Shown here one piece after another: positions 20,412 through 32,700 of a stretch of DNA of 64,000 bases; position 1 is the first letter of the stretch; the number at the start of each line of letters is the position of its first letter. The notes below the pieces were generated by a model. It did no database searches and was not told the DNA's origin. It saw nothing but the letters and a program-made list of their open reading frames with translations. The stretch comes from Phialocephala subalpina (lineage: Eukaryota > Ascomycota > Leotiomycetes > Helotiales > Mollisiaceae). The stretch is taken from assembly GCA_900073065.1 (NCBI GenBank), contig FJOG01000006.1, forward strand, positions 850,881-914,880. Reading direction: 5' to 3'. Both the position numbers and the translations under genes were made by a program.

Positions 20412-21515
20412 TCACAAGTATTTTCCCCTCTGAAACCTACTCCCAAAATCCGCCGCTCGACTCAACATCTCCTTCTTCTTAACATGCCCCATCCTTCCTC
20501 CAAGCGCCATGTCTTTCTCCCTATCAAATCCTCTCTTACTCGGATCATCTTCCTCTTCTTTCTCCAACCTCCCCTTCTCCTGAGCATCCCTCCTAACATC
20601 CAATAAACTCTTTCCCCTATTCTTCTCATTATATTCCCTAATTCTCCCCTCTGTAGCTTCGTCTTCTCGACTTAAGGGTCTGGAGGATGATGGGTGAGAG
20701 GAAGAGTTGAGAGAGGGGTCGGAACGACCGAGTACTTCGTCTGCTAAACGTTGACGCTTTTGTTCGGGGGTTTCGGTCCAGATGGCTGATATGCCAGATT
20801 TTTCTGCTGGTGCCTTTGCACCCTTGCCGGAGGCAAATTTGCGGTTCTTTAGCTTTGTGGGGTCGACGCGGGAGGTCCAGTCTGAGTCGGAGGGAGGGAC
20901 GAGCATCCAGTCGTCTCGTTGGGGTTTTGCTGCTGCGATGGTAGCGGAAGTTTTTTGTTCTTGTTCAGCTTGTTGGCGTTGGAGGAGGTAGGCGGATTCG
21001 GCTGCTGAGCCAGGAGGAGGGGGAAGGGAGGGTCCGTAGTCATCGTCTTCTGAGGAGTCTTCGTCTGCGGGTTTGGAGGGTTTCTCGGAGAGAGAAACTG
21101 GTGGAGGGGCGGGACCTAGGACGCGCTTTGGGGGTTGAGCAGCAGATGCTGGTTTTGTAGACGGTGCAGGGGGCCCATAGCCGTCGTGATCTGAGCTTTC
21201 TTCAACATCGAGCTCATCTGGGTTTTTGCTTGGTGGTAGGCTTGGTCCTACTGCTGGTGGTGGAGCAGGTCCTAGGACTCGTTTTGTAGGTGGACTGGCA
21301 GGTTTCGAGGGCCCAAGAGATGGGCCATAATCATCGTCTGAGCTGTCGTCGATATCGAGCTCGTCTGGGTTCTTGGAGGGAGGAAGAGTTGGTCCGACTC
21401 GGGGAGCGGTGGCTGCGAGGACTTTTCGAGGTGGGGATTTGGGGTCTTCGGCATCGTCGATTGAGCGCTTGCGTTTGGCCAGGTGAGGCGGCAGTTCGGG
21501 GCCTACTGAAGGCAT
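20412..21515 (-). CDS. GPALPP1-like / DUF3752 nuclear protein with internal repeats
   Basis: Single exon; start chosen at MPSVGPELPP (21515), because the upstream extension lacks similarity. 367 residues. The N-terminal half has repeated GPxLPP motifs: GPELPP, VGPTLPPSKNPDELD, VGPSLPPSKNPDELD and YGPSLPPPP. Each is followed by an acidic Ser/Asp patch and a KRVLGPAPPP segment, a repeat of roughly 55-60 residues. The C-terminal half has the DUF3752 region: DWMLVPPSDSDW, SAIWTETPEQKRQRLADEVLG and EYNEKNRGKSLLD, ending GFDREKDMALGGRMG and SRFQRGKYL. Family members are nuclear, spliceosome- or transcription-linked proteins of poorly known role. It is divergent from VPS8 across about 530 nt. Confidence 0.85.
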   Translation of the reverse strand: MPSVGPELPPHLAKRKRSIDDAEDPKSPPRKVLAATAPRVGPTLPPSKNPDELDIDDSSDDDYGPSLGPSKPASPPTKRVLGPAPPPAVGPSLPPSKNPDELDVEESSDHDGYGPPAPSTKPASAAQPPKRVLGPAPPPVSLSEKPSKPADEDSSEDDDYGPSLPPPPGSAAESAYLLQRQQAEQEQKTSATIAAAKPQRDDWMLVPPSDSDWTSRVDPTKLKNRKFASGKGAKAPAEKSGISAIWTETPEQKRQRLADEVLGRSDPSLNSSSHPSSSRPLSREDEATEGRIREYNEKNRGKSLLDVRRDAQEKGRLEKEEEDDPSKRGFDREKDMALGGRMGHVKKKEMLSRAADFGSRFQRGKYL

Positions 21516-22044
21516 GGTGGAGGAGGTTGAGGGAGAATTCGGGGGGTGAGAGGGAATGGCGTGAGTGTGTTTGTATTTTGTGTATGAAAATCGCGGTGAT
21601 GTTTCTAAAATGTATTTATGGAGCTCGGCAAGATCCGTAGACAGGCTGCAGGATATAGCTGCGCCGTATTGGTCAAGACGTAACACCAACACGAGTCCCC
21701 CTTTGTCTTTTGTCCGCTGTTGAAGTTGTGTATTTGTGTGTTCTTGAAGTCTCGAGTGTATTTATCCTCAGGAGGTCAATCGACCGTTTGAAGCTTTGAC
21801 ATCTGATCCACCGATTGTAAGCGAAGCGTTTATCGAAGCAGACAAGGCAAGGACCAGGCTAGCTCCTACCAACACCAGCCAAGAACTTTTGGAGCTTCGA
21901 CGATTCACGGGTAACGGACGTATGATACCTGAATGACTGGGACTTCCATTGATACGGATGGAATTCTGAAATACCAAGCTCTCATGAGTCTGCGGACTTC
22001 GGCGCATCGACGACTACCACGAGTGGAGTCATGAACCATTCTCG
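21516..22044. promoter_or_regulatory. Divergent promoter region of the GPALPP-like gene and VPS8
   Basis: 529 nt between two divergent start codons. No specific site is identifiable by eye. Confidence 0.4.
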
Positions 22045-25000
22045 ATGAGCGACTCTTCCGAGGAAAACAATAGTGGTGCGGAGGAGGCTACAGTCAATGG
22101 AGATACATATAATGGAACAGAGGATGTGGCAGACATCGAGAATGGCCCGTCGCCAACTGAAGGACACATCTCGGAGCTGCTTCAGGAGGAGAGAGAGGGT
22201 GCGTCTACACCACAACAGCTGGGCAATGGCGTCAATCGATACAAGGCTGCCCAGCAGCTAAAAAGTGCCTCTGAAGATGGATCATTTGATACACTGCCTC
22301 GAAGGACTGGGAGCCCCGTAGACTCCTTGCTCTCTGTTCCGGACGATTCTCCTTCTGTGCAGGTTAGATTCCCAGCCTCGTATCCGGATTCTGCTAACTT
22401 TTTGATAGGGTTCTGTACTCTCTTCTCCTGGCGGAAGCAGCATACGTCCTTCACTTGCCTCCAGACCTGGCCTCGAAAGCCCCACCCCATCCTTCCGGCC
22501 CTTCGACAGACGATTCCAATCTCGCATCTCGAGCTCTACCCTCTCCCTCCCACGCCCCCAATCACCCGGGTTCCTCAAAGGACATTCCCGCAATGCCTCT
22601 CTTACCAGCCACTTTATACCAGAATCTGGAGACACCGACACCCCGTCTCCACCATGGGAAGTTGTACGATGGACAAAGCTCAAGAAGATGAATGGGCAAG
22701 CGTTTTCTGAAGTTGGCAAACGCAATTTCGGCGTGCCGACGTGTATATCAGTCTCTGCATCTATAGTGTTGGGAACATCCAAAGGAATAATCTTAATTTT
22801 CGATTACCATCAAAACCTCAAATCAATAATAGGGCCGGGCACTAAAGGTGGGTTCTCTCATTATTGGTCTTGGAGCTCGGCTGACTGACCTAGCTGTTGA
22901 ATCCGGTGCTATAACGTCAATTGCAATATCGGCAGACCATCTTATTGTTGCTGGCGGACATGCCAACGGCAGCATTTTCACCTGGGAAACCGCGAGAGCA
23001 GCTCGGCCGTTCCTCCATATTCCTAGCCTGGAGCCGTCTCAGATGATTAACAGAAGTGTCGACGGCCACGTTCCAAATGTAGCTATTCGACATCTGGGCT
23101 TCCTAGGTACTAGGCATACAGCCCTTGTCTCAGCTGATGACCGAGGCATGGCCTTCTCGCACCTTGCTACTAGAGGAATGGGAGCTGTTGGTCGTGTAGT
23201 CAGAACTACTCGGATCCTTGGTCGGTATCCCAACGATGTCCCAACATCAGGAAAGCCACGGAAGCCAAGTACGGTTCTTGCCTTCGCTCCTCTACCCCTC
23301 GGGAATGTCGAGCGAGGAACAGACACTCTAGGTCTTACAGCTATGCTAACTCCGTACCTTCTCGTTATTGTGTCTACAACTCCAATAGCCCAGACGCAAC
23401 ATAAAGCAGCGCGGCCAAAGGAGGTTGCTGCTCATAGTGCACTAAGTGGTTGTTTAGCATGGTTTCCTGCAGTCAAGTTGAAAGTTCGGGAACCGAAGAC
23501 AGGAAGCAATGTTTCGAAAGTCAAGCTCGTATACTGCTGGTCAAATGTTCTGACTGTTCTAGATGTTGACGAGGTTGATTCTTCGGATAAAGATAAGCCT
23601 TCGAGTCTATCTTTCAAGCCCAGGAGTCGATGGAAAGCAGAAGAAGCTATCGTTGCTGTCCAATGGCTTAGTCGATCCGTCTTGACGGTACTCACCATTA
23701 CCCAGCGTTTGATCATTCTTGAAGACGGAAGTATGCGGATGACCGACGCTTTCGACCTTGTTCACAAACACATTTACCACCAAGACCTGTTTTCGAAACA
23801 GCTGCACACTCTGGTTGAGCAGCTTGATGAAGAAGATCCCTCGATGCATGGGGTCGTGGCGGACGCTTTTTACATGAGCTTCAAAGCGTATAAGAGCAGA
23901 ATGTTCTTACTTGGCTTCAATGACATCTCCATCGGAACATTGTCGAATTGGGCAGATCGGCTAATTGCCTTGATGGAGGATGGCGACTATATTGGAGCGA
24001 TTCAACTGGCAACTTCTTACTACACTGGAGCAGCAGACAAGCTTACCATTGGTCTACCCGAAGACACTGCACTGCGACATTCGATGGTCCAAGATAAATT
24101 GCTCGAGATCATGACAGCCTCTTTAAAATTTGCCTTTGGCCAGCGACAGAGACAAACTGCTGCTGCGGACGAGAGTCGTCTAAAAGAGCTAGCCGAAGCA
24201 TCCTTCGTAGCGTGCCTAAGCATTGGTGACATTGACTTCCTCTTTGATGAAGCTTACGAATGGTACGAAGATGGAGACTCCGAAGGCATTTTCTTGGAGA
24301 CCCTCGAACCGCACATTCTGGAGAAGCGCATCACGATGGTACCTCCGACTGTGGTAAAAGCTATGGTCACCTACTATGTGAGCAAAGGAATAGAAAGTCG
24401 CTTAGAGGAGATGATTTGCCACATGGAAACCACAACTCTCGACATCGACCAAGTAACCGCTTTATTCAAGCTGCATAATCTGTACGACGCTCTTATCTAC
24501 GTCTGGAACCAAGCACTTCACGATTACATAACGCCTCTCATCGATCTTTTGTCGCTTTTGATACCCCTTGTGCAGAAGGGAGATTACTTTACGAATGGCA
24601 ATGTTATGGAGGATCCCATATTCGGCGTCAATGCATTGAAGATGTTTCCTTATCTATCATACACACTCACTGGCCGCGTCTACCCGACAGGCGAGAGCCT
24701 AGAGGATCAAGAAGCTCTCAATGCTAAAGCAGAGCTGTACTGGTTCATCTTCTCTGGGAGGACCATCACTTGGCCTAAAGCCACTGGCAAGCCATTTTTG
24801 ACTCAGCCTGGACACGAGGATGAGCCCTCTTTTCCATACTTGCGGATGATCCTTAAGTTCGACGCTCCAAGCTTTCTGAGTTCGTTGAATGAAGCATTCG
24901 AAGATCCATTCCTCAACGATACCCCCGAGCGAGGTGTGAACGGAGGTTCTAATCGCAACATGTCAGAAGAGCATCTCTTTGGCCTTTCGATAAATCGGCA

Positions 25001-26891
25001 ATACATCATCACGATCTTGCTAGAAGTCATGAATCCCAATGACTTTGCTTCCGAGGATACAATATATCTCGATATGTTCATTGCACGGAATCTTCCCAAA
25101 TTTCCGCAGTACCTACTGCTTTCAGGAACATCTTTGCACAAAGTCTTAACTGGCTTGTGTAATTATCCTGGAGCCGACCTTGCTGATGATGCACAACTCA
25201 GTGCCGAATATCTGCTTTCGGTATATCATCCTCCGGATCTCGAGTCTCTGATGCCGCTGTTCAAAAAAGCAGGATTCTACAGAGTCTTGAAGAGCATTTA
25301 CAAGTCGGACAAGCAATTCAGCAAGCTTGTTCAGACATACTTCGACGACCCAGAAGATCGCGAGGCAGTTTTTGATTGCATAGCTGATTGCCTGCGACCG
25401 CGCTCGGGATTGACGAAACGCCAGATTCGAGATGTGCATGACGTTATTGAAGCTCATGCTAGTGACCTGGTTCATCTAGACGCTGTCAGGACAGCTCAGA
25501 CTATTGAGTCGTATGCTCCTGCACTTCACCAGAAATTCCTAGATTCTCTACCAGACGATCCAGAACTCCAATACACTTACCTGCATACGATCTTGGAGCC
25601 TAAAACGAGAGACGACGACCACACAAGCCATCCACCACATTCTACATTCGTTGAGAGATATGTGCAGCTCATGTGCAAATACGACTCCTCCCATGTCGTA
25701 TCATACGTGGAGCTAGTGCAGGCAAGCGATCTACGTCTCGACAAGGTTCTTCCCTACATGGAAGAAAGTGGAGTCATCGATGCTGCTGTAATTCTGATGG
25801 CAAGAGAAGGTCAGTTGAGTGAAGCTATGGATCGGTTGGTGCAGCACTTGAAGAAGTTGGAGAGCGCCTTGCTTGGGCTTCTGAGCCATTCAACCGAGGA
25901 AGGAGGATCGAAAGAAGCAGAATCCGCGATGGAGGACCTATTGGAAGCTTTAAAGAAATACACAGATGTGGGTATTTGGCTTTGCGTAGGTCAAGCTCCT
26001 GCGCAGTCGGGACGCCTCATGAGTCCTACCATTCGGCGGAAAACTTCAACGAAAGGGGATCTTCTACCAGAAGAGACGTTATGGCTGGACCTCATCGATA
26101 CGATCGTGCAAATTACCCGAAAACTTTCAGCAAGCTTACCTGATCTTGAGGATACAAAAGACATCGACCACAAGAAGCTCCTCTTCCGGTTGCGAACACT
26201 TGTACAGCGTAGCTTCACTGCACTGCTGGCCTCCACTTCTAGCCCCGCGCCATCAGGCATGAACTTGTCGTTCCTGAGGATTCTCAGAGCTTTTCTGACA
26301 CGAGCCTCGGTCTCGTCGCCGAATTTGAGCGATCTACGAGCTGTTCTCGCATCTGTTTTCTCTGCATATGCGTACGAGGAGAGCATTCTTAGCCTTGCGA
26401 ATCGTTTGCTTGACAAAGACCTCTTCGTCAATGTCGCTGAAGCAACGAACCTTCGTCAACGTGGCTGGAGACCTCGTGGGTCAACCTGTGAAGGCTGTGG
26501 TCGACGAGTATGGGGTCCAGGCGTTTCTGGCGACATCTTCTCGAAGTGGGAAGAGAGAGAAGAGCTAGACATGAAGCGCAGGAAAGAAAGGAGAGCCGAG
26601 CAGGCAGGAGGCCAAGTCGAGCGAGGCAAAGGCAGAGCACATGTCCGCAACACGAGCAAAGCCAGCATGACCGAGGTCATGAGGGGCAAAGGCAAAGGAG
26701 CTTTGAACGCTCCAGGAGAGGGAGAGGAAGGTGATGGGCAGCAGAGAACCGAGGATGATTCGAAGGTCGATTTGGGACCGTTGGTGGTCTTGGCCTGTCG
26801 ACATATCTATCATGAGGCTTGTTTGGAGGCAATGCAGGTGGAAGATACCGCGACTGATGCGAGAGAATTCAGATGTCCTATAGATGGATAG
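22045..26891 (+). CDS. VPS8: Vps8, CORVET tethering complex subunit
   Basis: Three exons (22045..22362, 22409..22847, 22894..26891) give 1584 residues. Both introns are 46 nt with CTAAC/CTGAC branch sites. The N-terminal 150 residues are Ser-rich and disordered. A beta-propeller follows (FGVPTCISVS...IVLGTSKGIILIFDY, AGGHANGSIFTWE). The long helical repeat region contains GDYIGAIQLATSYYTG, a feature of Vps8. The C-terminus has a zinc-binding RING-H2-like module beginning CEGCGRRVWG (about residue 1450) and ending ACRHIYHEACL...FRCPIDG. Vps8 binds the Rab5-type GTPase Vps21 on early endosomes and tethers them for fusion. Length and domain order are normal. Confidence 0.94.
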
Positions 26892-27927
26892 TCACACAAG
26901 ATACAATTTACTGTGTTCATAATGAATCCTGGCTGCACTGCTCTCGCTTCTGGTGATTTGTTCCAACTTGTACCCATCTGCTCACCTTTAACCTCCAAAA
27001 ATCTGGCTAAACCCTTCATCCCCTTCCCCACAATCTTTCCGCTTCTTATAAATTTAAATAAGCAGAAAGTTCAGCATAGCTAAGTAGTTGGTATACCTAG
27101 AAATCAACACACAATGTAACGTGTCCCTAGATAATACGAGTATGCCTGAAAATGTCGCTTGGTCTCAAGTAGTTGGTGTGACCTTAAAGAGTTCGCCTGA
27201 AAATGTCGCTTGAATATGCCTGTTTAAAAATCGCACTGGTTGTGGTTTTATAAGATCTCCTTCGGGAGATTTGACTTTTGCTTCATTTTTTGTAAATAAT
27301 CTGGTGCAGCTCGATGTTTTTTTGCGGTTGGATGTGGCAGTTCTCGCTAAGGAGATTCACGTGTTCGCCGCTAAGTTCAGGGGCATGCGGCTTAATTTAG
27401 CGGGCGGCTCTTCCCTTGCCAACCGCTGCAGCGTGAGAGCGCGTTCCTCTGACAATGCAGCTAGTTTCAGATTGGGAGATGGGGATATTTACTTGCTTGT
27501 TGTTCCGAATGTGAACGTCACACATTCTTCAGAACAAAACAGCACATTTCTATTGAAATTCTCACAATCGACCTCGCAACTCGCCACTGAAAAGAGGAAG
27601 TTTGCCAATCATTCGGCACCTGATAGGTCCGTCTAGAACGCGATCTGTGACAGGTTCGACACTCCTGAAACGTCGGAAAGCAAGAGCGTTGTTGCAGGTT
27701 CGAGCATCGTATCTTCAGGCTCAGCACCGCCACTCTAAAGGCGCTGGAGTTTTCTCTGACTCTTCCAAAAAGCTTGTCATCTCTTTATTTCTCATAATTG
27801 ACAGCGACGTGTGGTTACAGATATATTCGATAATTCAAGCGGCGTTTGTACCTTCTTCTTGGCATTTGCAGGACGAGTCAAGACTACCTTTTTCACGAAT
27901 TCGAGAGCACCGACGACGACGATCGCG
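26892..27927. other. Intergenic between VPS8 and the Rcr-type gene
   Basis: Includes short direct repeats near 27082-27212. Open frames around 27271-27840 have no motif. Confidence 0.4.
27144..27212 (+). repeat. Direct repeat pair, 18 bp
   Basis: The 18-mer GCCTGAAAATGTCGCTTG occurs at 27144-27161 and again at 27195-27212, 51 bp apart. A second pair, AAGTAGTTGGT, occurs at 27082 and 27167. Possibly an eroded local duplication. Confidence 0.85.
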
Positions 27928-28579
27928 ATGGCGAGCCTTCTTCCCAGACAGAATTTCAACAACAATCCAGAGTTTGTGTACGATGATGAGCGGTCGTTCT
28001 GGTGGACGAGGGTATGTGTTGGAATCAGATTGCATAGCATGTTACTTACGAACTCAACAGACGGGCCAAATTGTGAGATGGTCAATCTTCTTCGGCATCT
28101 TCTTCCTGTTCCTCCTATATATGGTCGTTGGATACTGGCATGCAAAGCGAAGGATCAATAAGGGCCTAGCACCTCTCGCATACCACAGAGTACGTTGTCC
28201 GTCCACTTGGCAAGACCAACAACTGACATTTATATAGTGGCTTCTCAACAGAGAACAACGTGCGAGATATGACCCAGCATACCAGAATCCGCAGGTCTAC
28301 TACACACAATACCCGGCGGGTGGTGCTCAATATGGCATGAACCCAATGCCACCTCCAATGTACGACCCGAACGCGCCAATGCCTCCGACGTATCAACCAC
28401 CGGAGGGAGCAACGAAGGTGGACCCATCGCAATGGAGATCGCAACCCACGAGACGACCACAAGAGTCTGGTGAGCCTTCCCCGGCATATGAGGCTCCACC
28501 AGGACCTCCTCCCGCGGCAGCTGTTCAGGCAAATCATACCGGTGCGAGCACCGTTTCCAACAACCCTTATAGATTGTAA
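27928..28579 (+). CDS. Rcr-family single-pass membrane protein with PPxY motifs
   Basis: Three exons (27928..28011, 28061..28189, 28238..28579) give 184 residues. Both introns (49 and 48 nt) lie between whole codons. A short N-terminus is followed by one TM helix at about residues 33-52 (SIFFGIFFLFLLYMVVGYW), then a basic HAKRRINKG stop-transfer. The cytosolic tail is proline-rich and has two PPxY motifs, PPMY and PPTY, the recognition sequence for WW domains of the Rsp5 ubiquitin ligase. This layout matches the yeast Rcr1/Rcr2 family, which works with Rsp5 in chitin deposition and in sorting of plasma-membrane proteins. It is convergent with the next gene, about 220 nt apart. Confidence 0.84.
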
Positions 28580-28802
28580 ATGTGGAGCGAGTCTGGAATT
28601 GGCGAGTGAATTGGCAGATTGATATCTTTTGTAATGCCCAAGCAGGAGTAATGGGGTATCGTTTCTGGAGAAGCACACCCACGAACCACACCTAGAGTAA
28701 CTCATGTACTATCAGGAATAGACACACGGTCATGAAGACTTGAAGAAGCTAGTGGAATAACTTTCGACTTCATTATATCTCTATCGTTCTCTCTTATCGC
28801 TC

Positions 28803-29614
28803 TCATCCCAAATCCATTGCGTCTGGATCGTCCTCTACCATGGCTTCGTCGCTGGTGGAGGTGATAGGTATGTTTCCATTAGTCTTGCCAAAGCTGGTAG
28901 ACAGTATGCCATTGCCAGATGTGCTCTTGTGTCCATTAAGCATATTGTTGTACCAGTCCTGAGCGTCCGTAGTGCCATTCGTCGCAAGGTCCGTCTGAGC
29001 TTGTCGGGTCTCTTCGTTCCGTTTCTTCTCTTGCTCGTGCTTCGCCCGTGCTCGAGCTCTTGTTTCAATAATGGCCTTCCGAACACTATCCTGCTCTTCG
29101 GGAACAGTCAGAGAGCTTGGGACGTTGTAGAGAACCAGCTCGTTGCATCCTGCTAATTCGCCTTCGCTGTTGGCTAGGATTGAGGGCGGTATTCGTGATT
29201 CTCGAAGGTGCTTCTCGATGTCCGGGAGGAAAATCAGCTTTCCATCATCGGAGGACTCGCTGTCTGATAATTCGGCGTCTAGGTCGTAGATGTAGACTTT
29301 GTGCTTCGTGTTATCTAATTGCATAGCATCGTCGTCTGGCTGTGTATGTGCTCGTGCTGGTGATTTTGGCTTCGAGAATGTCGGTGTTGACAGCTGAGCC
29401 TGAGGCTCTTCGACTGGAACGTAGAGCTTCTCTCCATTGCGCTCTGCTGTGATATTAGGTATAGTTGTATAGAAAACAATGAAGAATACAAACCCAGATT
29501 CAGAAGAGCCAATCTCTTTGATAGGCGCTCATTGTCTTGCGTTTCCGCCTTCCTTTTCCTAATTCCTCCCGTCGCTTGTCCACGGTCCATCTCCCCAGTC
29601 ACCTCATCACCCAA
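28803..29614 (-). CDS. Conserved-looking acidic hypothetical protein
   Basis: Two exons, complement(28803..29446, 29494..29614), give 254 residues from the first ATG (29614); an in-frame Met at codon 9 is an alternative start. The 47-nt intron (29447-29493) joins LALLNL to AERNGEKLYVPV. Exon 1 is basic (GGIRKRKAETQ). The middle has a compact segment with KVYIYDLDAELSD and GKLIFLPDIEKHL, followed by a charged helix rich in Arg/Glu/Lys (about 170-190), and the tail is acidic (EDDPDAMDLG). Basic start, disordered linkers and charged helix suggest a nuclear protein, but no known domain was recognised. It shares a divergent promoter with alanyl-tRNA synthetase. Confidence 0.7.
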
Positions 29615-29765
29615 ATTATCTCTCCCTACTTCCTCTTATCGATTCCTCTCCCTCCAGAAAAGCGTTACGTTCGTACTGATAACAGCGGCAAAGAAGAAAT
29701 TTGTGCTTCGGGCGATTTGGACCTATCGGGATTCTCGAAACAAAAGATTGGGTGTGCGAGGGCGG

Positions 29766-32700
29766 ATGAATTTGAGAGGGAGTCTGAGATTCGCGGGACT
29801 GAGTCACCGAATATTCCTCAAAACCGAGACGCTTCCCACGACGCGGTTTACCAACACGCGCACGACACCAAAAATCTCAACGCACGTATTGGCATACAGG
29901 CATATGGTCAATATGGCGGGCGACAATTCGAAATGGACTGCTCAGGTGGTTAGGAAGACTTTTCTGGAGTACTTTAAGGGGAAGGAGCATACTATTGGTA
30001 CGTGGCGGGGTAGTTTTGCTTGATGTTGAATATTTTTTCTGGAGTTTTGTGGCAGTCTATAAAGCTCAATGGAAGTCTGCAGATGTTTTGCAATGCTTCT
30101 CTGTGTTTTTCAATTGGTATTGAGCTGATTCTTGAGCTTTACAGTTCCCTCGTCCTCTGTGGTACCCCACAATGACCCGACCCTCCTCTTCACCAATGCT
30201 GGTATGAACCAGTTCAAGCCTATTTTCCTAGGGACAGTAGGCAAGACCGATAATATGGCACAACTGAAGCGCGCGGTGGATACGCAGAAGGTGGGCTGAA
30301 ATAATACTGCATGTTGAAGAGGGGCAAGCTGACTTGGCATAGTGTATTCGTGCGGGAGGAAAACATAATGTAAGGAGAACAGGACCAGCAGGAATGGCCC
30401 TAGCTAATGGAATTGCCTTAGGATCTCGACGATGTCGGAAAAGATAGCTACCATCATGTAAGTTACCCCGCTGCTCCCATCCTAAAGGTTTCACTGACAT
30501 GAGTCACAGACCTTCTTTGAGATGTTAGGAAACTGGTCTTTTGGTGATTACTTCAAGAAAGGAGCTATTGAGATGTCATGGGAACTTCTTACGAAAGTCT
30601 ATGGCCTGGATCCTGACAGACTTTACGTTACCTACTTCGAGGGCGATGCCTCTGCGGGCTTGGAACCAGATCTTGAGGCCAAGGAGTTATGGAAGAGTGT
30701 TGGTGTGAAGGACGACCACATATTACCCGGCAACATGAAGGACAACTTCTGGGAGATGGGTGACCAAGGACCATGCGGACCCTGCAGTGAAGTTCACTAC
30801 GACAGAATAGGAGGCGGCCGAAATGCTGCTCACTTGGTCAACATGGACGATCCCAATGTTCTTGAAATCTGGAACAATGTGTTCATCCAATTCGACAGAC
30901 AAAAGGACAAGTCGCTAAAGGTTTTGCCAGCGCAGCACGTTGATACTGGTATGGGATTCGAGCGGCTGGTATCTGTGCTACAAGACAAGACCTCCAACTA
31001 CGATACGGACGTCTTTCACCCATTATTCGCCAAGATTGAAGAAGTCACTCAGGCCAGAAAGTACACCGACAAGTATGGAGAGGATGACAAGGACGGCATT
31101 GACACTGCTTATCGTGTCATTGCAGACCACATCCGCTTACTGACATTTGCCATTTCGGACGGCGGTGTGCCCAATAATGAAGGTCGAGGATACGTGGTTC
31201 GTCGAGTGTTACGGCGTGGATCCCGTTATGCCCGGAAATACTTCAATGCCGAGATTGGCAGTTTCTTCTCCAAGATCCTACCTGCCCTTGTGGAACAAAT
31301 GGGTGGACAATTCCCAGAAATTGTCAAGAAGCAAGAAGATGTTAAAGACATCCTGGACGAGGAAGAAGAGGCTTTCGCCAGAACATTGGACCGTGGAGAG
31401 AAGATGTTCGAAAAATATGCTGCGACTGCCGTAAAGAACCACACCAAGAAGTTGTCTGGTGACGACGTATGGCGGCTGTACGATACCTTTGGTTTCCCAG
31501 AGGATCTGACAAAGATCATGGCTGAGGAGAGAGGTCTTGAGACGGATGAGGCAGAGATCAGAACTGCGCAGGAGAGAGCTCGCGAGGCTAGCAAGTCAGT
31601 CAAGGAGGCTGCACATACATTCGCGAAGTTGGATGTACACCAAATTGCCGAGCTTGACAAAATTGGTATCCCAAGACCCAACGATGATGCGAAGTTCTCG
31701 AAAGGCGACACTCTTGCCAAGATCCAGCTTATCTATGATGGCAAGGATTTCTTGAAGACAACTGAGGGGTTACCAAAAGACAAGCCTTTTGGTATTTTGC
31801 TTGACAAGACCAACTTCTATGCGGAGCAAGGTGGTCAAGTCTTTGATACCGGAAAAATGGTCATTGACGACGTTGCTGAGTTCAGAGTGCTAGATGTTCA
31901 GGCTTATGGTGGATACATTATCCACAATGGCTACCTTGAGTATGGCCATTTGAAAGCTGGAGATGAAGTTATTTCCGAATATGACGAGCTACGAAGAGCG
32001 CCCATTCGTAATAACCACACCGGAACCCACATCCTCAACCACGCTTTGAGGGAACACCTTGGTGATGATATCAACCAGAAGGGATCACTCGTCGACCAAG
32101 ACAAGTTACGGTTCGATTTCTCACATAAGGCTCAAGTCACTCTCCAAGAACTGAAGAAGATTGAGGACTCTTCGAATGCGTATATCAAGCAGAATTGCGA
32201 GATTTATGCAAAGGATGTGGATCTCGACACCGCGAAGGGCATCGAAGGCGTACGTGCTGTGTTTGGAGAGACATATCCCAATCCTGTCCGTGTCGTTTCA
32301 GTTGGTGTTCCAGTCGATGAACTTCTAGAGAACCCAAAGAACCCGAAATGGCGCGAAGTCAGTGTGGAATTCTGTGGCGGAACTCACGTTGCCAACACTG
32401 GTCTGATCAAGGATCTCGTCATCGTTGAAGAGAGTGGTATTGCGAAGGGCATTCGGCGTATCGTCGCCTACACAGGTGATGCTGCTCACGAAGTTCAGCG
32501 CCTGGCTGTTGAGTTCAGCAAGAAAATTACTGAACTTGACGCGTTACCACATGGTCCTGAGAAAGAGGCAGGAGTCAAGACCACACAGATCGAGCTGAAT
32601 CAGCTTACCATCTCAACGTTAGAGAAGGATGAGCTGAAGACGCGTTTCGCCAAGGTGCAGAAGGATATTCTAGATGAGCAGAAGAAAAAGCAAAAGGCTG

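Noticed and set aside
27640..27720. GGTTCGA-like boxes suggesting a tRNA gene
   Set aside because: No A box, acceptor stem or cloverleaf can be drawn around them.
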